Shown one piece after another: positions 15,062-25,498 of a stretch of 64,000 nucleotides of DNA. The notes under the pieces are model-generated. The model was not told the origin of the DNA, did no database searches, and saw only the letters and a list, made by a program, of their open reading frames with translations. The DNA is from Pandoraea anhela (GTDB lineage: Bacteria > Pseudomonadota > Gammaproteobacteria > Burkholderiales > Burkholderiaceae). The stretch is taken from positions 310,001 to 374,000 of the forward strand of contig NZ_CABPSB010000001.1 of assembly GCF_902459655.1 (NCBI RefSeq), written 5' to 3'. The translations under genes were made by a program, and so were the position numbers. Within the stretch, counting starts at the first letter, position 1. Every line of letters starts with the position of its first letter.

Positions 15062-16476
15062 GTCGCTTAGTCATCGTGTCGAACCGGGTCGCCCCCATGA
15101 CGGAGGGCAAACCGACGGCTGGCGGTCTGGCCATCGGGGTGTTCGACGCGCTCAAGGACACCGGAGGCATGTGGTTCGGCTGGAACGGTGAAATCGACGC
15201 GGAGCCGGCCAGCGCGCCGGAAATCGCGCACCGCAACAACGTCACGTTTGCCACCGTGCCGCTCACGCGCCGCGACTACAACACCTACTATCGCGGCTTC
15301 TCGAACGCGACCCTGTGGCCGACGTTTCACTATCGCGACGACCTCACGCGCTACCAACGCGACGAGTACAACGGGTATCGTCACGTCAACGCCCGCTTCG
15401 CCGCGTTGCTCGCTCCGCTGCTCGAGCGCGACGATCTGATATGGGTGCACGACTACCATCTGCTGCCATTCGCCCAGGCGTGCCGTCAGATCGGCGTCCA
15501 GCAACGGCTGGGCTTCTTCCTCCATATCCCCTTTCCGTCACCGCAAGTGCTCATGACCGTACCGCCTCACGAAGCGCTCGTGCGGGCGATGTGCGAATAC
15601 GATCTCGTCGGTTTCCAGACTGAAACCGACCGTACGGCGTTTACCGACTACCTGTTGCGACACGCCGGCGCGACGGCGAACAGCGACGGCACGATGACCG
15701 CCTATGGACGCACGCTGCGCACTGGCGTCTACCCCATCGGCGTCTATCCGGACGAAATCCAGAAGCAGGCGACCGCGCGCGCGACCGTCAAACACATCCT
15801 CGATCTCAAGCAAGGCTTGCAGGCGCGCAAGCTGATCATGAGCGTGGATCGGCTCGACTATTCGAAGGGAATGCTGGAGCGGTTTCGTGCGTTCGAGCGA
15901 TTACTGGAACTCTGGCCGAATCAACAGGGCACGGTGAGCTTCGTGCAGGTCGCGCCGCCGAGCCGGTCGGACGTGGCGGGCTACGGCGAGATTCGACGCC
16001 AGTTGGAGACGGAGGCCGGCCACATCAACGGTCGATTCTCCGATCTTGCATGGACGCCGCTGCGCTACATCAACAAGCGCTACGATCACGAGGTACTGAT
16101 GTCGTTCTTCCGGGCGTCGCAAGTGGGGTACGTCACACCGTTGCGCGACGGCATGAACCTCGTCGCGAAGGAGTACGTCGCCTCGCAAGATCCCGCCGAT
16201 CCCGGCGTGCTTGTGCTGTCCTGTTTCGCAGGCGCGGCGCAGGAACTCGATGGCGCACTGATCGTCAATCCCTACGACATCGACGGGATGGCCGAGGCCT
16301 TGCGCTCCGCCCTGAATATGTCGCTGTCCGAGCGCCAGTCGCGCCACGAGAGCATGATGACGGCATTGCGCAGTCACGACCTGTCGACGTGGCGCGACCG
16401 TTTCATTGCCGATCTGCGCGCGCCGGCGGTCGCAACCCCGGCGCTGCTGCGCTGCCCTCAACCCGCCGCCGCCTGA
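15058..16476 (+). CDS. otsA: Trehalose-6-phosphate synthase (GT20)
   Basis: 472 residues. It starts [11 protein letters not shown], with the donor loop [16 protein letters not shown]. Other GT20 motifs: [28 protein letters not shown], the sugar-nucleotide site [17 protein letters not shown], and [18 protein letters not shown] near the C-terminus. It joins UDP-glucose and glucose-6-phosphate in the cytoplasm. The start overlaps otsB by 4 nt and has CAGGAGACAGACGT upstream. The pair gives osmotic and desiccation protection. Confidence 0.96.
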   Translation: MSRLVIVSNRVAPMTEGKPTAGGLAIGVFDALKDTGGMWFGWNGEIDAEPASAPEIAHRNNVTFATVPLTRRDYNTYYRGFSNATLWPTFHYRDDLTRYQRDEYNGYRHVNARFAALLAPLLERDDLIWVHDYHLLPFAQACRQIGVQQRLGFFLHIPFPSPQVLMTVPPHEALVRAMCEYDLVGFQTETDRTAFTDYLLRHAGATANSDGTMTAYGRTLRTGVYPIGVYPDEIQKQATARATVKHILDLKQGLQARKLIMSVDRLDYSKGMLERFRAFERLLELWPNQQGTVSFVQVAPPSRSDVAGYGEIRRQLETEAGHINGRFSDLAWTPLRYINKRYDHEVLMSFFRASQVGYVTPLRDGMNLVAKEYVASQDPADPGVLVLSCFAGAAQELDGALIVNPYDIDGMAEALRSALNMSLSERQSRHESMMTALRSHDLSTWRDRFIADLRAPAVATPALLRCPQPAAA

Positions 16477-16573
16477 CTGCCAGATTGTCTGACCGCCTGA
16501 CCGACGACGTGATGGCATCACCCTGTTTTGCATGAGGCAGGAAGGCGGCGCAAGACGCCCTCAGGAGACTGCC

Positions 16574-17386
16574 ATGAGCCGACGCGCTTCCACTTCTGCG
16601 ACCGCCCCGTGTATCGAAGTCGAAACCCACGGGCCCGTGACCCTTGTCACGCTCGCGAGGCCGACGCGCCGCAACGCGGTCGACCGGGAGATGGCCGCCG
16701 CGTTGCGCGACGCACTGCTTGCCTTCGAACGGGACGAAAAGGCGCGCGTCGCCGTGCTGTGCGGCAAGGGTGCCGCATTCTGCGCAGGGGCTGACCTGAG
16801 CGCCTTCGACGATCCCGAGCGCCGCAACGTCGTGACGCCCGACGGCAGCGGCGACGGACCGATGGGGCTAACCCGACGCCATCTGGATAAGCCCGTCATC
16901 GCGGCCATCAGCGGTCACGCGGTCGCGGGCGGACTGGAACTGGCGCTTTGGTGCGACCTGCGTGTGGCGGACGATTCGGCAACGTTCGGCGTCTTCTGCC
17001 GCCGCTTCGGCGTACCGCTCATCGACGGCGGCACCGTGCGTCTGCCCCGCCTGATCGGCATGAGCCGGGCACTCGACATGATCCTGACGGGGCGCGCGGT
17101 GGGCGCACAGGAGGCTTACGAAATCGGTCTCGTGAACCGGCTGGTGCCGGAGGGCATGGCCCTTCAGGGGGCACTCGCCCTTGCCCAGCAACTGGCGGAG
17201 TTGCCGCAGGGCGCGCTGCGCGCCGACCGGCGAGCAGCCTACGCGCAGTGGGATTTACCGTTGGAAGCCGCATTGCAGCGCGAAGGCGCCGCCGGACATT
17301 CGGTGGTGTTTTCGGAAGGCATTGCCGGCGCTCGCGCGTTTCTCAGCGGCGCCGGCCGTCATGGCGCGCCGCGCGACACGCCATGA
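16574..17386 (+). CDS. Enoyl-CoA hydratase/isomerase family protein (crotonase fold)
   Basis: 270 residues with the crotonase oxyanion-hole segments KGAAFCAGADLSAFD and GHAVAGGLELALWCDLRVA. The usual first catalytic Glu region reads RRFGVPLIDGGTVRLPRLIG, where typical hydratases have a Glu pair; here Pro/Leu/Ile-Asp-Gly occupy that stretch. It may therefore be an isomerase or hydrolase-type crotonase rather than a true hydratase. The Shine-Dalgarno AGGAGACTGCC fixes the start. It stands about 100 nt after otsA with no metabolic link to it. The substrate cannot be predicted. Confidence 0.85.
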   Translation: MSRRASTSATAPCIEVETHGPVTLVTLARPTRRNAVDREMAAALRDALLAFERDEKARVAVLCGKGAAFCAGADLSAFDDPERRNVVTPDGSGDGPMGLTRRHLDKPVIAAISGHAVAGGLELALWCDLRVADDSATFGVFCRRFGVPLIDGGTVRLPRLIGMSRALDMILTGRAVGAQEAYEIGLVNRLVPEGMALQGALALAQQLAELPQGALRADRRAAYAQWDLPLEAALQREGAAGHSVVFSEGIAGARAFLSGAGRHGAPRDTP

Positions 17387-17421
17387 CCGGCCACGGCGTG
17401 GCCGCGAGACACCGTATGTCG

Positions 17422-18108
17422 TTACTTGGTCGGTGACTTTTGCGGCGCGGGCAACGGCGGGAGTTGTGCGATACGCTTGCGCAGCCCGTCGGCGATTTCC
17501 CTCTGGTTGGATTGCCTGGCGAAATCGACCGCCGTCATTTTCTGTTCGTTCTTCAGACGGACGTCCGCACCGCCATCGAGCAAGACCTTACAGGTGGTAA
17601 TGTGGCCACCGCGCGCGGCCATCATGAGTGGCGTGGTGCCGTTGGGCGACTCGGCGTCGACATAGGCTGAGGCGTCAAGCAGCATCTGCACAATGTCGTC
17701 ATGGCCGTTGGTCGCGGCGTAATGCAGCGGCGTCCATCCCTTTTTGTTGACTTCGGCATCCTTGTCGATCAACAGCTTCACCATCGGCGTGAGGCCTTGC
17801 AGCGACGCGAGCATCATCGCGTTCTCGCCAGATCGATTGGTCGCCTCGAGATCCGTGCGCTTATCTTCGATCAGCAGTTTCGCAACGCCCACCGACTTTT
17901 CACGCATCGCAATGACGAGCAGCGGATCGCCCTTCTCGTCTCTCGTATTCGGATCGACGCCAGCCTTGAGGGCCTCCTGAACGGCCCGGGTGTCGTCGAA
18001 CACAACCGCTTTGACCAGTGCGGTGTTGGAAGTCGCGGCTGTGGCGCATGCCGTCAACCACAACACGCTCAGCAGCGTAAGCACTCGGACCATCAAAAAT
18101 TTGCGCAT
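17422..18108 (-). CDS. Ankyrin-repeat protein, probable lipoprotein
   Basis: 228 residues. The N-terminal signal MRKFLMVRVLTLLSVLWLTAC has a lipobox-like LTAC with Cys at about 21, so it is probably a lipid-anchored periplasmic protein. Four to five ankyrin repeats follow (about 35-205), with typical GWTPLHYAATNGHDDIVQMLLD and GTTPLMMAARGGHITTCKVLLDG units. A Pro-rich tail ends the protein. Ankyrin repeats bind proteins; in gamma- and beta-proteobacteria such exported forms often support catalase or other periplasmic enzymes, but no partner is adjacent. Start preceded by CAGGAGAGCCCG. Confidence 0.85.
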   Translation of the reverse strand: MRKFLMVRVLTLLSVLWLTACATAATSNTALVKAVVFDDTRAVQEALKAGVDPNTRDEKGDPLLVIAMREKSVGVAKLLIEDKRTDLEATNRSGENAMMLASLQGLTPMVKLLIDKDAEVNKKGWTPLHYAATNGHDDIVQMLLDASAYVDAESPNGTTPLMMAARGGHITTCKVLLDGGADVRLKNEQKMTAVDFARQSNQREIADGLRKRIAQLPPLPAPQKSPTK

Positions 18109-18262
18109 CGGGCTCTCCTGTCGGTAGTTCTGGGAATTCGTCTGGGCACTCGGCGAAATGCCGGCGGGCAGTCAGTCAATGGGCCAGTCGCCACCGTATC
18201 GCGTCGATTCGAATCGTGCCACCGACGCGAGTTCAATCTCACCGCGTGAGGGGGTGGCGATT

Positions 18263-19045
18263 TCAGTGTTTCGCGCTCGAGAAAAGACGAAAAAAATTCT
18301 CCGTCGTCGCTTCGGCGATTTTCTGCAACGGCTCGCCGCGCAGATCGGCGATGAACTCCGCGACATGACGCACGTAGCCCGGTTGATTTAGCTTGCCGCG
18401 ATACGGCACCGGTGCGAGATACGGCGAGTCCGTCTCGATCAGCATACGTTCGAGCGGCACGCGGCGCGCGACATCCTGCAAATCGCGCGCGCTTTTGAAC
18501 GTAACGATGCCCGAAAACGAGATGTAGAAATTCTGATCGAGTGCGCCTTTGGCGACGTCCCAGCTCTCGGTGAAGCAGTGCATCACACCGGCCGGCTCCC
18601 CCGCCGCTTCTTCGCGCATGAGGCGCAGCGTGTCGTCTGCAGCCGAACGCGTATGGATGATCAGGGGTTTGCGCGTGGCGCGGGCAGCGCGAATGTGGGT
18701 CCGAAAACGCTCGCGCTGCCACTCCATATCCTCGATGCTGCGGCCTTCCAGGCGGTAGTAATCGAGTCCCGTTTCGCCAATGGCCACGACCTTCGGCGTG
18801 GCCGCCAGACGCACGAGGTCGTCCACGCTCGGCTCGGGCGTGTCCTCATAGTCGGGATGCACGCCGACAGAGGCATAGACATTCTCGTGCTGCGCGGCGA
18901 TTGCCAGCACTTGCGGCAACGTGGGCAGATCGACGCTGACGCAAAGCGCGTGGCTGACCTTGTTCTCACGCATGCGCGCGAGCAAGTCCGGCATCTGCTC
19001 GGCCAGTTCCGGGAAATTGATATGACAGTGCGAATCGATGAACAT
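18263..19045 (-). CDS. TatD-family metal-dependent deoxyribonuclease (YcfH type)
   Basis: 260 residues of the amidohydrolase fold. Metal-binding motifs in order: DSHCHINF (HxH), ETGLDYYR (Glu), IIHTRSA (His), GVMHCFTES (His) and ETDSPYLAP (Asp). It acts as a 3'-5' (deoxy)nuclease in DNA repair or turnover. It lies directly after holB, the usual place of YcfH. I chose MFIDSHCH; an ATG at 19075 overlaps the holB stop as TGATG and would add ten residues, and coupling makes that start possible too. Confidence 0.9.
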   Translation of the reverse strand: MFIDSHCHINFPELAEQMPDLLARMRENKVSHALCVSVDLPTLPQVLAIAAQHENVYASVGVHPDYEDTPEPSVDDLVRLAATPKVVAIGETGLDYYRLEGRSIEDMEWQRERFRTHIRAARATRKPLIIHTRSAADDTLRLMREEAAGEPAGVMHCFTESWDVAKGALDQNFYISFSGIVTFKSARDLQDVARRVPLERMLIETDSPYLAPVPYRGKLNQPGYVRHVAEFIADLRGEPLQKIAEATTENFFRLFSSAKH

Positions 19046-19074
19046 GATGTGCGATCGGTTGCCGGTCTGCGGCA

Positions 19075-20115
19075 TCAAAGGGATGCTTGTGCGCCGAACA
19101 ACTGTTTGTATTGCAGGAAAAGCGCTTCGAGCAGCACCCGCGTGTTGAGCGGATGATTCTGCACCTGACGCTGTTGCGCCAGTTCGCGCAGAAAGCCCAG
19201 CAACCGGACGTCGTCGGTTGCGTCGCCGCAGCGACGCAGCGCCTGCGACTGGCCGGGGAAAAAGCGCACCGTACCGGCCATGCGTTCGGCGAGCACGTCG
19301 AAACACCAGCGTTGCAACGTCTCCAGAACGCCAGGCAAACTGCCCTTGTGCAGTTGCTCGGCACAGGCGAACGTGTCGATGGCACCGCCCTGCGCCAATT
19401 GCCCGAGCAACCAGTCACGCCAGCCGCGCTCCTCCGGTTCCGCCAGCGAGCGTGCCGCCAGCGGCGCGCCCCCGGCCTCGGCGAGCACGGCGGCAGCGGT
19501 CGCGGCGTCGAGACCGGCTTCCCCCATGAGCCATTGCGTGGCCTGTGCGGCGTCCGGTCGCGTGAGCACCAGACGGCGGCATCGCGACAAAATCGTGGGC
19601 AGCAGCCGATCCGGCTGCGTCGTCACCAGCAGAAAAACCACACCTTCCGGTGGTTCTTCAAGTGTCTTGAGCAGTGCATTCGCCGCGTGGATATTGAGCG
19701 ATTCGGCCGGATACAGCAGCACGACGCGACGCCCCTGACGATGCGAACCGAGGCTAGCGAAGTCGATCACTTCACGCACCTGCTCGATCTTGATTTCCTT
19801 ACTGGGGGTCTTGGTCTTCTTTTCGCCGTCGGCTTCCGCACGCGCTTCAGCGCCGGGCAACGTCTCGGCCAGCGCTTCCGGGCAAATCACGCGGAAGTCC
19901 GGATGGTTGCCGCTGGCAAACCACTGGCATGCGCCACAGGTACCGCAGGGAAGATGGTCCGCGCGCGGCGATTCGCATAGCAAGCCTTGCGCAAACGTGC
20001 GGGCGAGCGCGACTTCACCAATGCCCGGCACGGCTTGCAACAGCAGCGCGTGCGGCATCTGGGCGCGCAGATCGTTAAGGCGTGTCCAGTCCTGTGACTG
20101 CCACGGATACAGCAT
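19075..20115 (-). CDS. holB: DNA polymerase III subunit delta'
   Basis: 346 residues. It is a clamp-loader subunit of the AAA+ fold. The zinc module Cys47/57/60/63 (LPCGTCGACQWF) is present. The P-loop is degenerate (VPGIGEVALA), as expected for the non-ATPase delta' subunit. ANALLKTLEEPPEGVVFLLVT and the SRC motif (ILSRCRRLVL), which supplies the Arg finger in trans, are clear. An inserted Lys/Glu-rich stretch near 93-110 is a linker before EIKIEQVREV. It follows tmk and precedes tatD, as in many proteobacteria, here with a 201-nt gap to tmk. Confidence 0.95.
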   Translation of the reverse strand: MLYPWQSQDWTRLNDLRAQMPHALLLQAVPGIGEVALARTFAQGLLCESPRADHLPCGTCGACQWFASGNHPDFRVICPEALAETLPGAEARAEADGEKKTKTPSKEIKIEQVREVIDFASLGSHRQGRRVVLLYPAESLNIHAANALLKTLEEPPEGVVFLLVTTQPDRLLPTILSRCRRLVLTRPDAAQATQWLMGEAGLDAATAAAVLAEAGGAPLAARSLAEPEERGWRDWLLGQLAQGGAIDTFACAEQLHKGSLPGVLETLQRWCFDVLAERMAGTVRFFPGQSQALRRCGDATDDVRLLGFLRELAQQRQVQNHPLNTRVLLEALFLQYKQLFGAQASL

Positions 20116-20316
20116 GTGGGCTCCTTGGCCGGGTAATGCAATGGTTGCAGACGATGCGCGATACCTTAAGCGTCGAGCCCCTCAGGGACTTGAAGTGCGC
20201 CGGTACGTGACGTCAGGTCGGATCGGAGGTCGCCGGAGGTTCCCGCTACCAGGTCACTCCCCCCAGCCAACGCGCATCACAACCGGATTATGCGCGCACC
20301 GGCGGGCGCCGGGCAT

Positions 20317-20979
20317 TTAATGTCCCGGCAGTCCCAACTTGGCGAATACGTTCGCGAGTTGTTCCGCGATCGCCTCGATGCTTTGCGCAGCGTCGATCAG
20401 CACAATGCGTCCGCCCGATTCCGCCGCGCGGCGCAGATATTCTTCACGCACCCGTGTGAAAAACGCGGCCGATTCGCGCTCGAACTTGTCGGGCGCACGC
20501 GCACCGGCGAGCCGCGCGGCGGCGATGGCCGGATCGAGGTCGAAAAGAATCGTCAGATCGGGCTGACGCGCCCCCTGCACCCAACGTTCGAGGATCGACA
20601 GCTTATCGCGCGACAAGCCACGCCCGCCGCCCTGATAGGCGAACGTCGCGTCGGTGAAACGGTCCGAGACGACCCAGTCGCCGCGAGCCAGCGCCGGCTC
20701 GATGACCTTGGCCAGATGCTCCCGACGGCCGGCAAACATCAATAGCGCTTCGGTTTCGAGATCCATCGGCTCGTCGAGCACGAGCTTGCGCAACGCTTCA
20801 CCCAGCGGTGTGCCGCCCGGTTCGCGCGTGGCGACGACATCGCGTCCCACGGTGGCCAGCCCCTGACGCAGGGCGTCGACAAAGGCGTTGACGTGCGTGC
20901 TCTTGCCCGCGCCGTCGATGCCTTCGAAAGTCACGAATTTGCCCGGCACCGCTGCCGGCGCCTCAGAGGACTGCGTCAT
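20317..20979 (-). CDS. tmk: Thymidylate kinase
   Basis: 220 residues. P-loop GIDGAGKST at residues 20-28, the DRX motif [17 protein letters not shown], the [18 protein letters not shown] segment and the LID segment near RAPDKFERE. It phosphorylates dTMP to dTDP. Its ATG overlaps the mltG stop as ATGA, so it is translationally coupled in the order mltG-tmk. Confidence 0.96.
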   Translation of the reverse strand: MTQSSEAPAAVPGKFVTFEGIDGAGKSTHVNAFVDALRQGLATVGRDVVATREPGGTPLGEALRKLVLDEPMDLETEALLMFAGRREHLAKVIEPALARGDWVVSDRFTDATFAYQGGGRGLSRDKLSILERWVQGARQPDLTILFDLDPAIAAARLAGARAPDKFERESAAFFTRVREEYLRRAAESGGRIVLIDAAQSIEAIAEQLANVFAKLGLPGH

Positions 20980-21971
20980 TGCTCACCTCGCTGATATTTG
21001 TCCACGGCGCGATTGTGCTCCTGAAGATTGGTCGAAAAATGACTCGTGCCATCGCCGCGCGCCACGAAGTACAGGGCATCGGTCGCGGCGGGATTCAGCG
21101 CCGCGGCGAGCGACGCCACCCCGGGCAGCGCGATCGGCGTCGGGGGCAATCCCGCCCGCGTATAGGTGTTGAAGGGGGTATCCGTCTGCAAATCGCGCTT
21201 GCGCAGGCGTCCCGTGTACAGATCGCCCATGCCGTAGATCACCGTCGGATCGGTCTGCAACAGCATGCGTTTGCGCAATCGATTGACGAACACCGCCGCG
21301 ACCTGTCCCCGCTCCACCGCCTGCCCCGTCTCTTTCTCGACCAGTGAGGCCATGATAAGCGCCTCATACGGCGTGGTGTACGGCAACCCCGGTGCGCGGG
21401 CGGCCCAGGCTTCGTCCAGACGCTTCTGCATCAGGCGAAAGGCGCGCTTGTAAATATCGATATCGCTCGTGCCTTTCGGAAAAAGGTACGTGTCGGGGAA
21501 GAACATGCCCTCGGCCTCTGCGCGATCTGCGCCCACGAGTTGCATCAGGTCGGCGTCCGGCAAACCGGCCGTGTCGTGACGCAGTGCCGGATTCGCGTCG
21601 ATCTCGGCACGCATTTTCCTGAACGTCCAGCCCTCGATGATCGTCACGACGTACTGGTTCACATCGCCGCGCGCGAGCTTGTCCATCAGTTCCATCGGCG
21701 TAATGCCGGTCGCGAACTCGTAGTTGCCCGATTTCAGTCGGGTGCCCACATCCATCACGCGGGCGAGCAGATTGAACAGCAGCGGATGCACAGGCACACC
21801 GCCCGAGCGCAACTGGGTGGCGACGCTGCGCACCGAGCTATAGGGTTTGATCGTGACGTCGAGCGTCGGCTTGCCCAATTGCAGCGGTGCCTGTGCCCAG
21901 TAATAGAACGCGCCGCCTGCCGCCAGTGCAGCGACAATCAACAGTACAAACAGACGTTTGATGAAAGACAT
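20976..21971 (-). CDS. mltG: Endolytic murein transglycosylase
   Basis: 331 residues. A single N-terminal membrane anchor (about 5-24), a LysM-like subdomain (about 36-106) and the YceG catalytic domain with [12 protein letters not shown] (about 205-216, containing the catalytic Glu) and [12 protein letters not shown]. It cleaves nascent peptidoglycan strands on the periplasmic side of the inner membrane. The start is chosen at [11 protein letters not shown] because the anchor begins there; upstream in-frame sequence is arginine-rich non-family. Divergent from ygfZ, as usual in proteobacteria. Confidence 0.94.
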   Translation of the reverse strand: MSFIKRLFVLLIVAALAAGGAFYYWAQAPLQLGKPTLDVTIKPYSSVRSVATQLRSGGVPVHPLLFNLLARVMDVGTRLKSGNYEFATGITPMELMDKLARGDVNQYVVTIIEGWTFRKMRAEIDANPALRHDTAGLPDADLMQLVGADRAEAEGMFFPDTYLFPKGTSDIDIYKRAFRLMQKRLDEAWAARAPGLPYTTPYEALIMASLVEKETGQAVERGQVAAVFVNRLRKRMLLQTDPTVIYGMGDLYTGRLRKRDLQTDTPFNTYTRAGLPPTPIALPGVASLAAALNPAATDALYFVARGDGTSHFSTNLQEHNRAVDKYQRGEQ

Positions 21972-22157
21972 GAATTGCTGGATAAGCCACCTGACGGCGG
22001 CAGCGGGTTCGGGGGACTCGTCGGCCGGACCGATGCGACGACAACGGGTTCGAGAAGCGTATTTTGCACGTCGAACCGCGCTCGCACGTCCTGGCGGAAG
22101 ACCCAATATAATACTTTGACTTGCCGAACCCTCACAGATTGACAGGCACTTTCGTTT

Positions 22158-23276
22158 ATGACCTCCCAATGGCGTGACCTTCTGCCGCACGCGGCAGCCG
22201 CTTCCCCTTCCGATATCTCCCCCGACGCCCGCGCCGCGCAGTTCGATGCACTACGCTCGGGCAGCTTCGTCGCGCTGGCGGACGACACCGGCCTGATCGC
22301 CGTGAACGGGCCCGATGCGGCCGCGTTCCTGCACGGGCAGTTGACCAACGACGTCGAGCGCCTTTCGCCGGTGCAAGCGCGTCTGGCGGGTTATTGCTCG
22401 GCCAAGGGCCGCCTGCTGGCGACCTTCCTGATGTGGCGAGACACGTCGCCCGACGCCACGATCTATCTCGCCAGCGACGCCGCCGTGCAGGCCGCCGTTC
22501 AGAAGCGTCTGTCGATGTTCGTACTTCGCGCCAAAGCCAGGCTGACCGACGGCGCCGCCACGCATGTACTGTTCCAGGTCGGTGGCCCCGCCGCCGAAGC
22601 GGTACTCGCCCGCACGTTCCCGACGTTGCCGGCAGCCGCCCTGGCGGCGGTGCACGCCACCCTGGGCGACGCGCCGGCCATTGCCACCAGCCTGATCCGA
22701 CTGCCCGAAGCCGGTACGGCTCGCTCGCTGTCGCGTTACCTCTGGAGCGTGCCTGTTGCGCAAGCCGTCGATGTCTGGAACGCACTGGTGCAAGCCGATG
22801 GCGTCGTTGCCGTCGATCCGGCGTTCGCTGCATGGCTCGACGTGCATAGCGGCGTGGCGCGCGTCACGACCGCGACGCAGGAACAGTTCGTGCCGCAGAT
22901 GATCAACTGGGAGGTGGTCGGAGGCGTGAACTTCCGCAAGGGCTGCTATCCGGGGCAGGAAGTCGTTGCCCGCAGCCAGTATCGCGGCACGATCAAACGC
23001 CGGTTGCATCTGGCGCATCTCGACGGCGTGCAGCCGCAGGCCGGGCAGGAACTGGTCGAGACGAGCGATCCGGACCAGCCTTGCGGCATGGTCGTGCAGG
23101 CATCGCCGGCGCCGAACGGCGGCTTCGATCTGCTCGTCGAGCTGAAGCTGGCCGCGCGCGAAGCGAACGACGTTCGCCTTGGCGCTGCCGACGGCCCCGC
23201 GCTGGTATTCGCCGAGCTTCCGTACGAGATCATCGATCCGACAGAGACGCCCGCATCGTCGGCGGCAGCCTCCTGA
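22158..23276 (+). CDS. ygfZ: Folate-binding Fe-S cluster protein YgfZ
   Basis: 372 residues of the GcvT-like fold. The family signature KGCYPGQEVVAR (Lys261 to Arg272) holds the redox-active Cys263, and LHGQLTNDVERLS lies near 58-70. With tetrahydrofolate it helps build or repair Fe-S clusters in radical enzymes. It is somewhat longer than E. coli YgfZ (326). A TATAAT at 22107-22112 could be its -10 element, about 46 nt before the ATG; no good -35 is seen. Confidence 0.93.
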   Translation: MTSQWRDLLPHAAAASPSDISPDARAAQFDALRSGSFVALADDTGLIAVNGPDAAAFLHGQLTNDVERLSPVQARLAGYCSAKGRLLATFLMWRDTSPDATIYLASDAAVQAAVQKRLSMFVLRAKARLTDGAATHVLFQVGGPAAEAVLARTFPTLPAAALAAVHATLGDAPAIATSLIRLPEAGTARSLSRYLWSVPVAQAVDVWNALVQADGVVAVDPAFAAWLDVHSGVARVTTATQEQFVPQMINWEVVGGVNFRKGCYPGQEVVARSQYRGTIKRRLHLAHLDGVQPQAGQELVETSDPDQPCGMVVQASPAPNGGFDLLVELKLAAREANDVRLGAADGPALVFAELPYEIIDPTETPASSAAAS

Positions 23277-23299
23277 TCCGGCCGCCCACGCGTCTGACG

Positions 23300-23614
23300 A
23301 TGGACTGCTACGTCTACTATCGCGTCTCGACAACCCACGCCGCTGCCGCCCGATTAGCCGTCACGCAACTCTTTGCGTTGACGGCCTCGCGCTTCGGCAT
23401 CGTCGGGCGGCTTCAAACGCGCGCCGACGCCTCGGTGAACGACGTCGCCAATGGGCAGGTCACGTGGATGGAACGCTACGACGACATCGACGCGGCTTTC
23501 CTAGCGGCCCTGCCGACCATGGTGACGGAGTGCGGCCTTGTGGCGTGGCTCGAAGGCGAGCGTCACGTCGAGTGTTTCGTCGATGTCCCAGCGCCCCTCG
23601 CTCCATGTGTCTGA
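23300..23614 (+). CDS. Small protein of DUF4936 type
   Basis: 104 residues, starting MDCYVYYRVSTTHAAAARL and ending VECFVDVPAPLAPCV. No signal peptide or membrane segment. From memory, proteins with this start are annotated DUF4936 and sit beside ygfZ in Burkholderiales; no function is known. Its end overlaps the next gene by 10 nt, so the three genes ygfZ - this - NRDE probably form one transcript. Confidence 0.75.
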   Translation: MDCYVYYRVSTTHAAAARLAVTQLFALTASRFGIVGRLQTRADASVNDVANGQVTWMERYDDIDAAFLAALPTMVTECGLVAWLEGERHVECFVDVPAPLAPCV

Positions 23615-24435
23615 TCGTCTTCTCCTGGCAGCCTGACGCCGCTACGCCGCTCGTGCTTCTCGCCAATCGTGACGAGTTCTTCGAGCGCCCCGCCGAACCG
23701 ATGCATTGGTGGTCGGACCGCCCGGAAGTGTTGGCCGGACGGGATTTGCGAGGGGGCGGGACGTGGATGGGCATCCATCGCGACGGCCGCTTTGCCGCGC
23801 TGACCAACTTCCGCGACGGCCGCGCCCCGATGGCACCGAAAGGCACGCCCTCACGTGGCCTGCTGGTGTCCGCAATGCTCGATGCCACCTCGTTCGATGA
23901 CGATTTGACGCGCATCGAAAAGCACGCCCACGAGTACGCCGGCTTCAATCTGCTTGCCGGTGATTTGCCCGCGGGCAAGCTCTACTGGCTGGGCAATCGC
24001 GACACGAACGGCAGTCGCGCTTCGGCGTCATGGCCCGTCGCGCACCCGGTCACGCCGGTCACGCCGGGGTATCACGGGCTGTCGAACGCCCTGCTCGATA
24101 CGCCGTGGCCGAAGCTGGTCAGCCGTCGCCATGCGCTACGCGATGCGCTCGAGAACACCGCCGACGATCTGACGCTGCTGACGATCATGCGCGATGCGAA
24201 CGAAGCCGCCGATGACACGCTCCCGGAGACGGGCGTCACACGCGAGTGGGAAAAAACGCTATCGGCGGCGTTCATCGCGTCTCCCGCGTACGGAACACGG
24301 TGCACCACACTGCTACGCTATCACCGCGATGGCATGGTGGAGGTGACGGAATCGACCGTCTCACCGGCGCAGCCCTCCCACGAATTACGCGACTTGCGGC
24401 ACTTCCGATTCGAAATCGGCAGTGCCGAGCGCTAA
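23605..24435 (+). CDS. NRDE (TANGO2-like) family protein
   Basis: 276 residues. It starts MCLIVFSW, so Cys2 would be exposed after Met removal, as in Ntn-hydrolase folds. The naming NRDE motif is visible as LLANRDEFFERPA, followed by GGGTWMGIHRDGRFAALTNFRD. The family is related to eukaryotic TANGO2, linked to haem and lipid handling; the bacterial activity is unproven. The start at 23605 lies inside the previous gene (10-nt overlap). Confidence 0.88.
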   Translation: MCLIVFSWQPDAATPLVLLANRDEFFERPAEPMHWWSDRPEVLAGRDLRGGGTWMGIHRDGRFAALTNFRDGRAPMAPKGTPSRGLLVSAMLDATSFDDDLTRIEKHAHEYAGFNLLAGDLPAGKLYWLGNRDTNGSRASASWPVAHPVTPVTPGYHGLSNALLDTPWPKLVSRRHALRDALENTADDLTLLTIMRDANEAADDTLPETGVTREWEKTLSAAFIASPAYGTRCTTLLRYHRDGMVEVTESTVSPAQPSHELRDLRHFRFEIGSAER

Positions 24436-24460
24436 GCCTCACGGGGCGTCATGACGCTCG

Positions 24461-25456
24461 CTATACCAGCCGCACGATCTGCTTGCCGAAGTTCTCCCCC
24501 TTGAGCAGACCGAGGAACGCGGACGGTGCGCTTTCGATACCTTGGGACATCGTCTCGCGATAACGCAACTCACCGGCAGCAATGGCGTCAGTCAACGCCT
24601 TGAGCGCCTGCGGCCAGACGTCCAGATGCTCCGTGACGATGAAGCCTTCGAGTTTCACGCGCTGGGTCAGTAACAGCGACGGATATTTCAACGGGATGGG
24701 CTCACCGTTGTAGCCCGCGATCATGCCGCACAGGGCAACGCGCGAATGGGCGTTCAGGTTGCGCAACACTGCATCGAACACCGCGCCGCCAACGTTTTCG
24801 AAATAACCGTCGATACCGTCCGGCGCCGCGTCGCGCAGTGCCTGATACACATCGCCCGCCTTGTAGTCGACACAAGCGTCGAAGCCCAGTGTTTCCACGA
24901 CATACGCGCATTTCTGTTCGCCACCGGCAATGCCGACAACCCGGCATCCTGCACGCTTGGCCAGTTGCCCCACCACACTGCCCACCGCCCCGGACGCGGC
25001 GCTGACCGCGACCGTCTCTCCCGCTTTCGGCGCAATGATCCGGTTCAGCCCGTACCACGCCGTGACTCCGGGCATGCCTGCAGCGCCGAGATACGCGCTC
25101 ATTGGCACACGCGAATCATGAAGACGACGCAAATTGCTGCCGTCCGAAATCCCGTACTCCTGCCAGCCGAACATGGCGGTCACAGCATCCCCCGGCTGCC
25201 AATCGGGGTTGCGCGACTCGATCACCTCTCCGACCGTCGCGCCGATCATCACCGTGTCCAGCGGCTGCGGCGGCGCATAAGACTTGGTTTCGTTCATGCG
25301 ACCGCGCATGTAAGGGTCGAGCGAGAGATAGAAATTCCGGACCAGCACCTGTCCCTCACCGAGTTCCGGCAATTCCGGGGCGGCCAGGTGAAAGTTGTCG
25401 AGTGTGGCCTCCCCTTTCGGCCGGGAGACCAGCAAAATCTGGCGATTGATCGTCAT
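24461..25456 (-). CDS. NADP-dependent oxidoreductase, MDR family (CurA / leukotriene B4 dehydrogenase type)
   Basis: 331 residues. Family marks: YLSLDPYMRGRM, the Rossmann motif AASGAVGSVVGQLAK, YFENVGGAVFDAVL and CGMIAGYN. There are no zinc-binding Cys residues, as expected for this branch. It reduces the double bond of enones with NADPH. The start follows GTGGAGGAAGTCTC. It is the last gene of the long minus-strand series that includes thioesterase, nicotinamidase and the FadJ-type enzyme, though gaps between these genes leave operon membership open. Confidence 0.9.
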   Translation of the reverse strand: MTINRQILLVSRPKGEATLDNFHLAAPELPELGEGQVLVRNFYLSLDPYMRGRMNETKSYAPPQPLDTVMIGATVGEVIESRNPDWQPGDAVTAMFGWQEYGISDGSNLRRLHDSRVPMSAYLGAAGMPGVTAWYGLNRIIAPKAGETVAVSAASGAVGSVVGQLAKRAGCRVVGIAGGEQKCAYVVETLGFDACVDYKAGDVYQALRDAAPDGIDGYFENVGGAVFDAVLRNLNAHSRVALCGMIAGYNGEPIPLKYPSLLLTQRVKLEGFIVTEHLDVWPQALKALTDAIAAGELRYRETMSQGIESAPSAFLGLLKGENFGKQIVRLV

Positions 25457-25498
25457 GAGACTTCCTCCACGTGAATAGCGACTGTGACGCTGGAGACC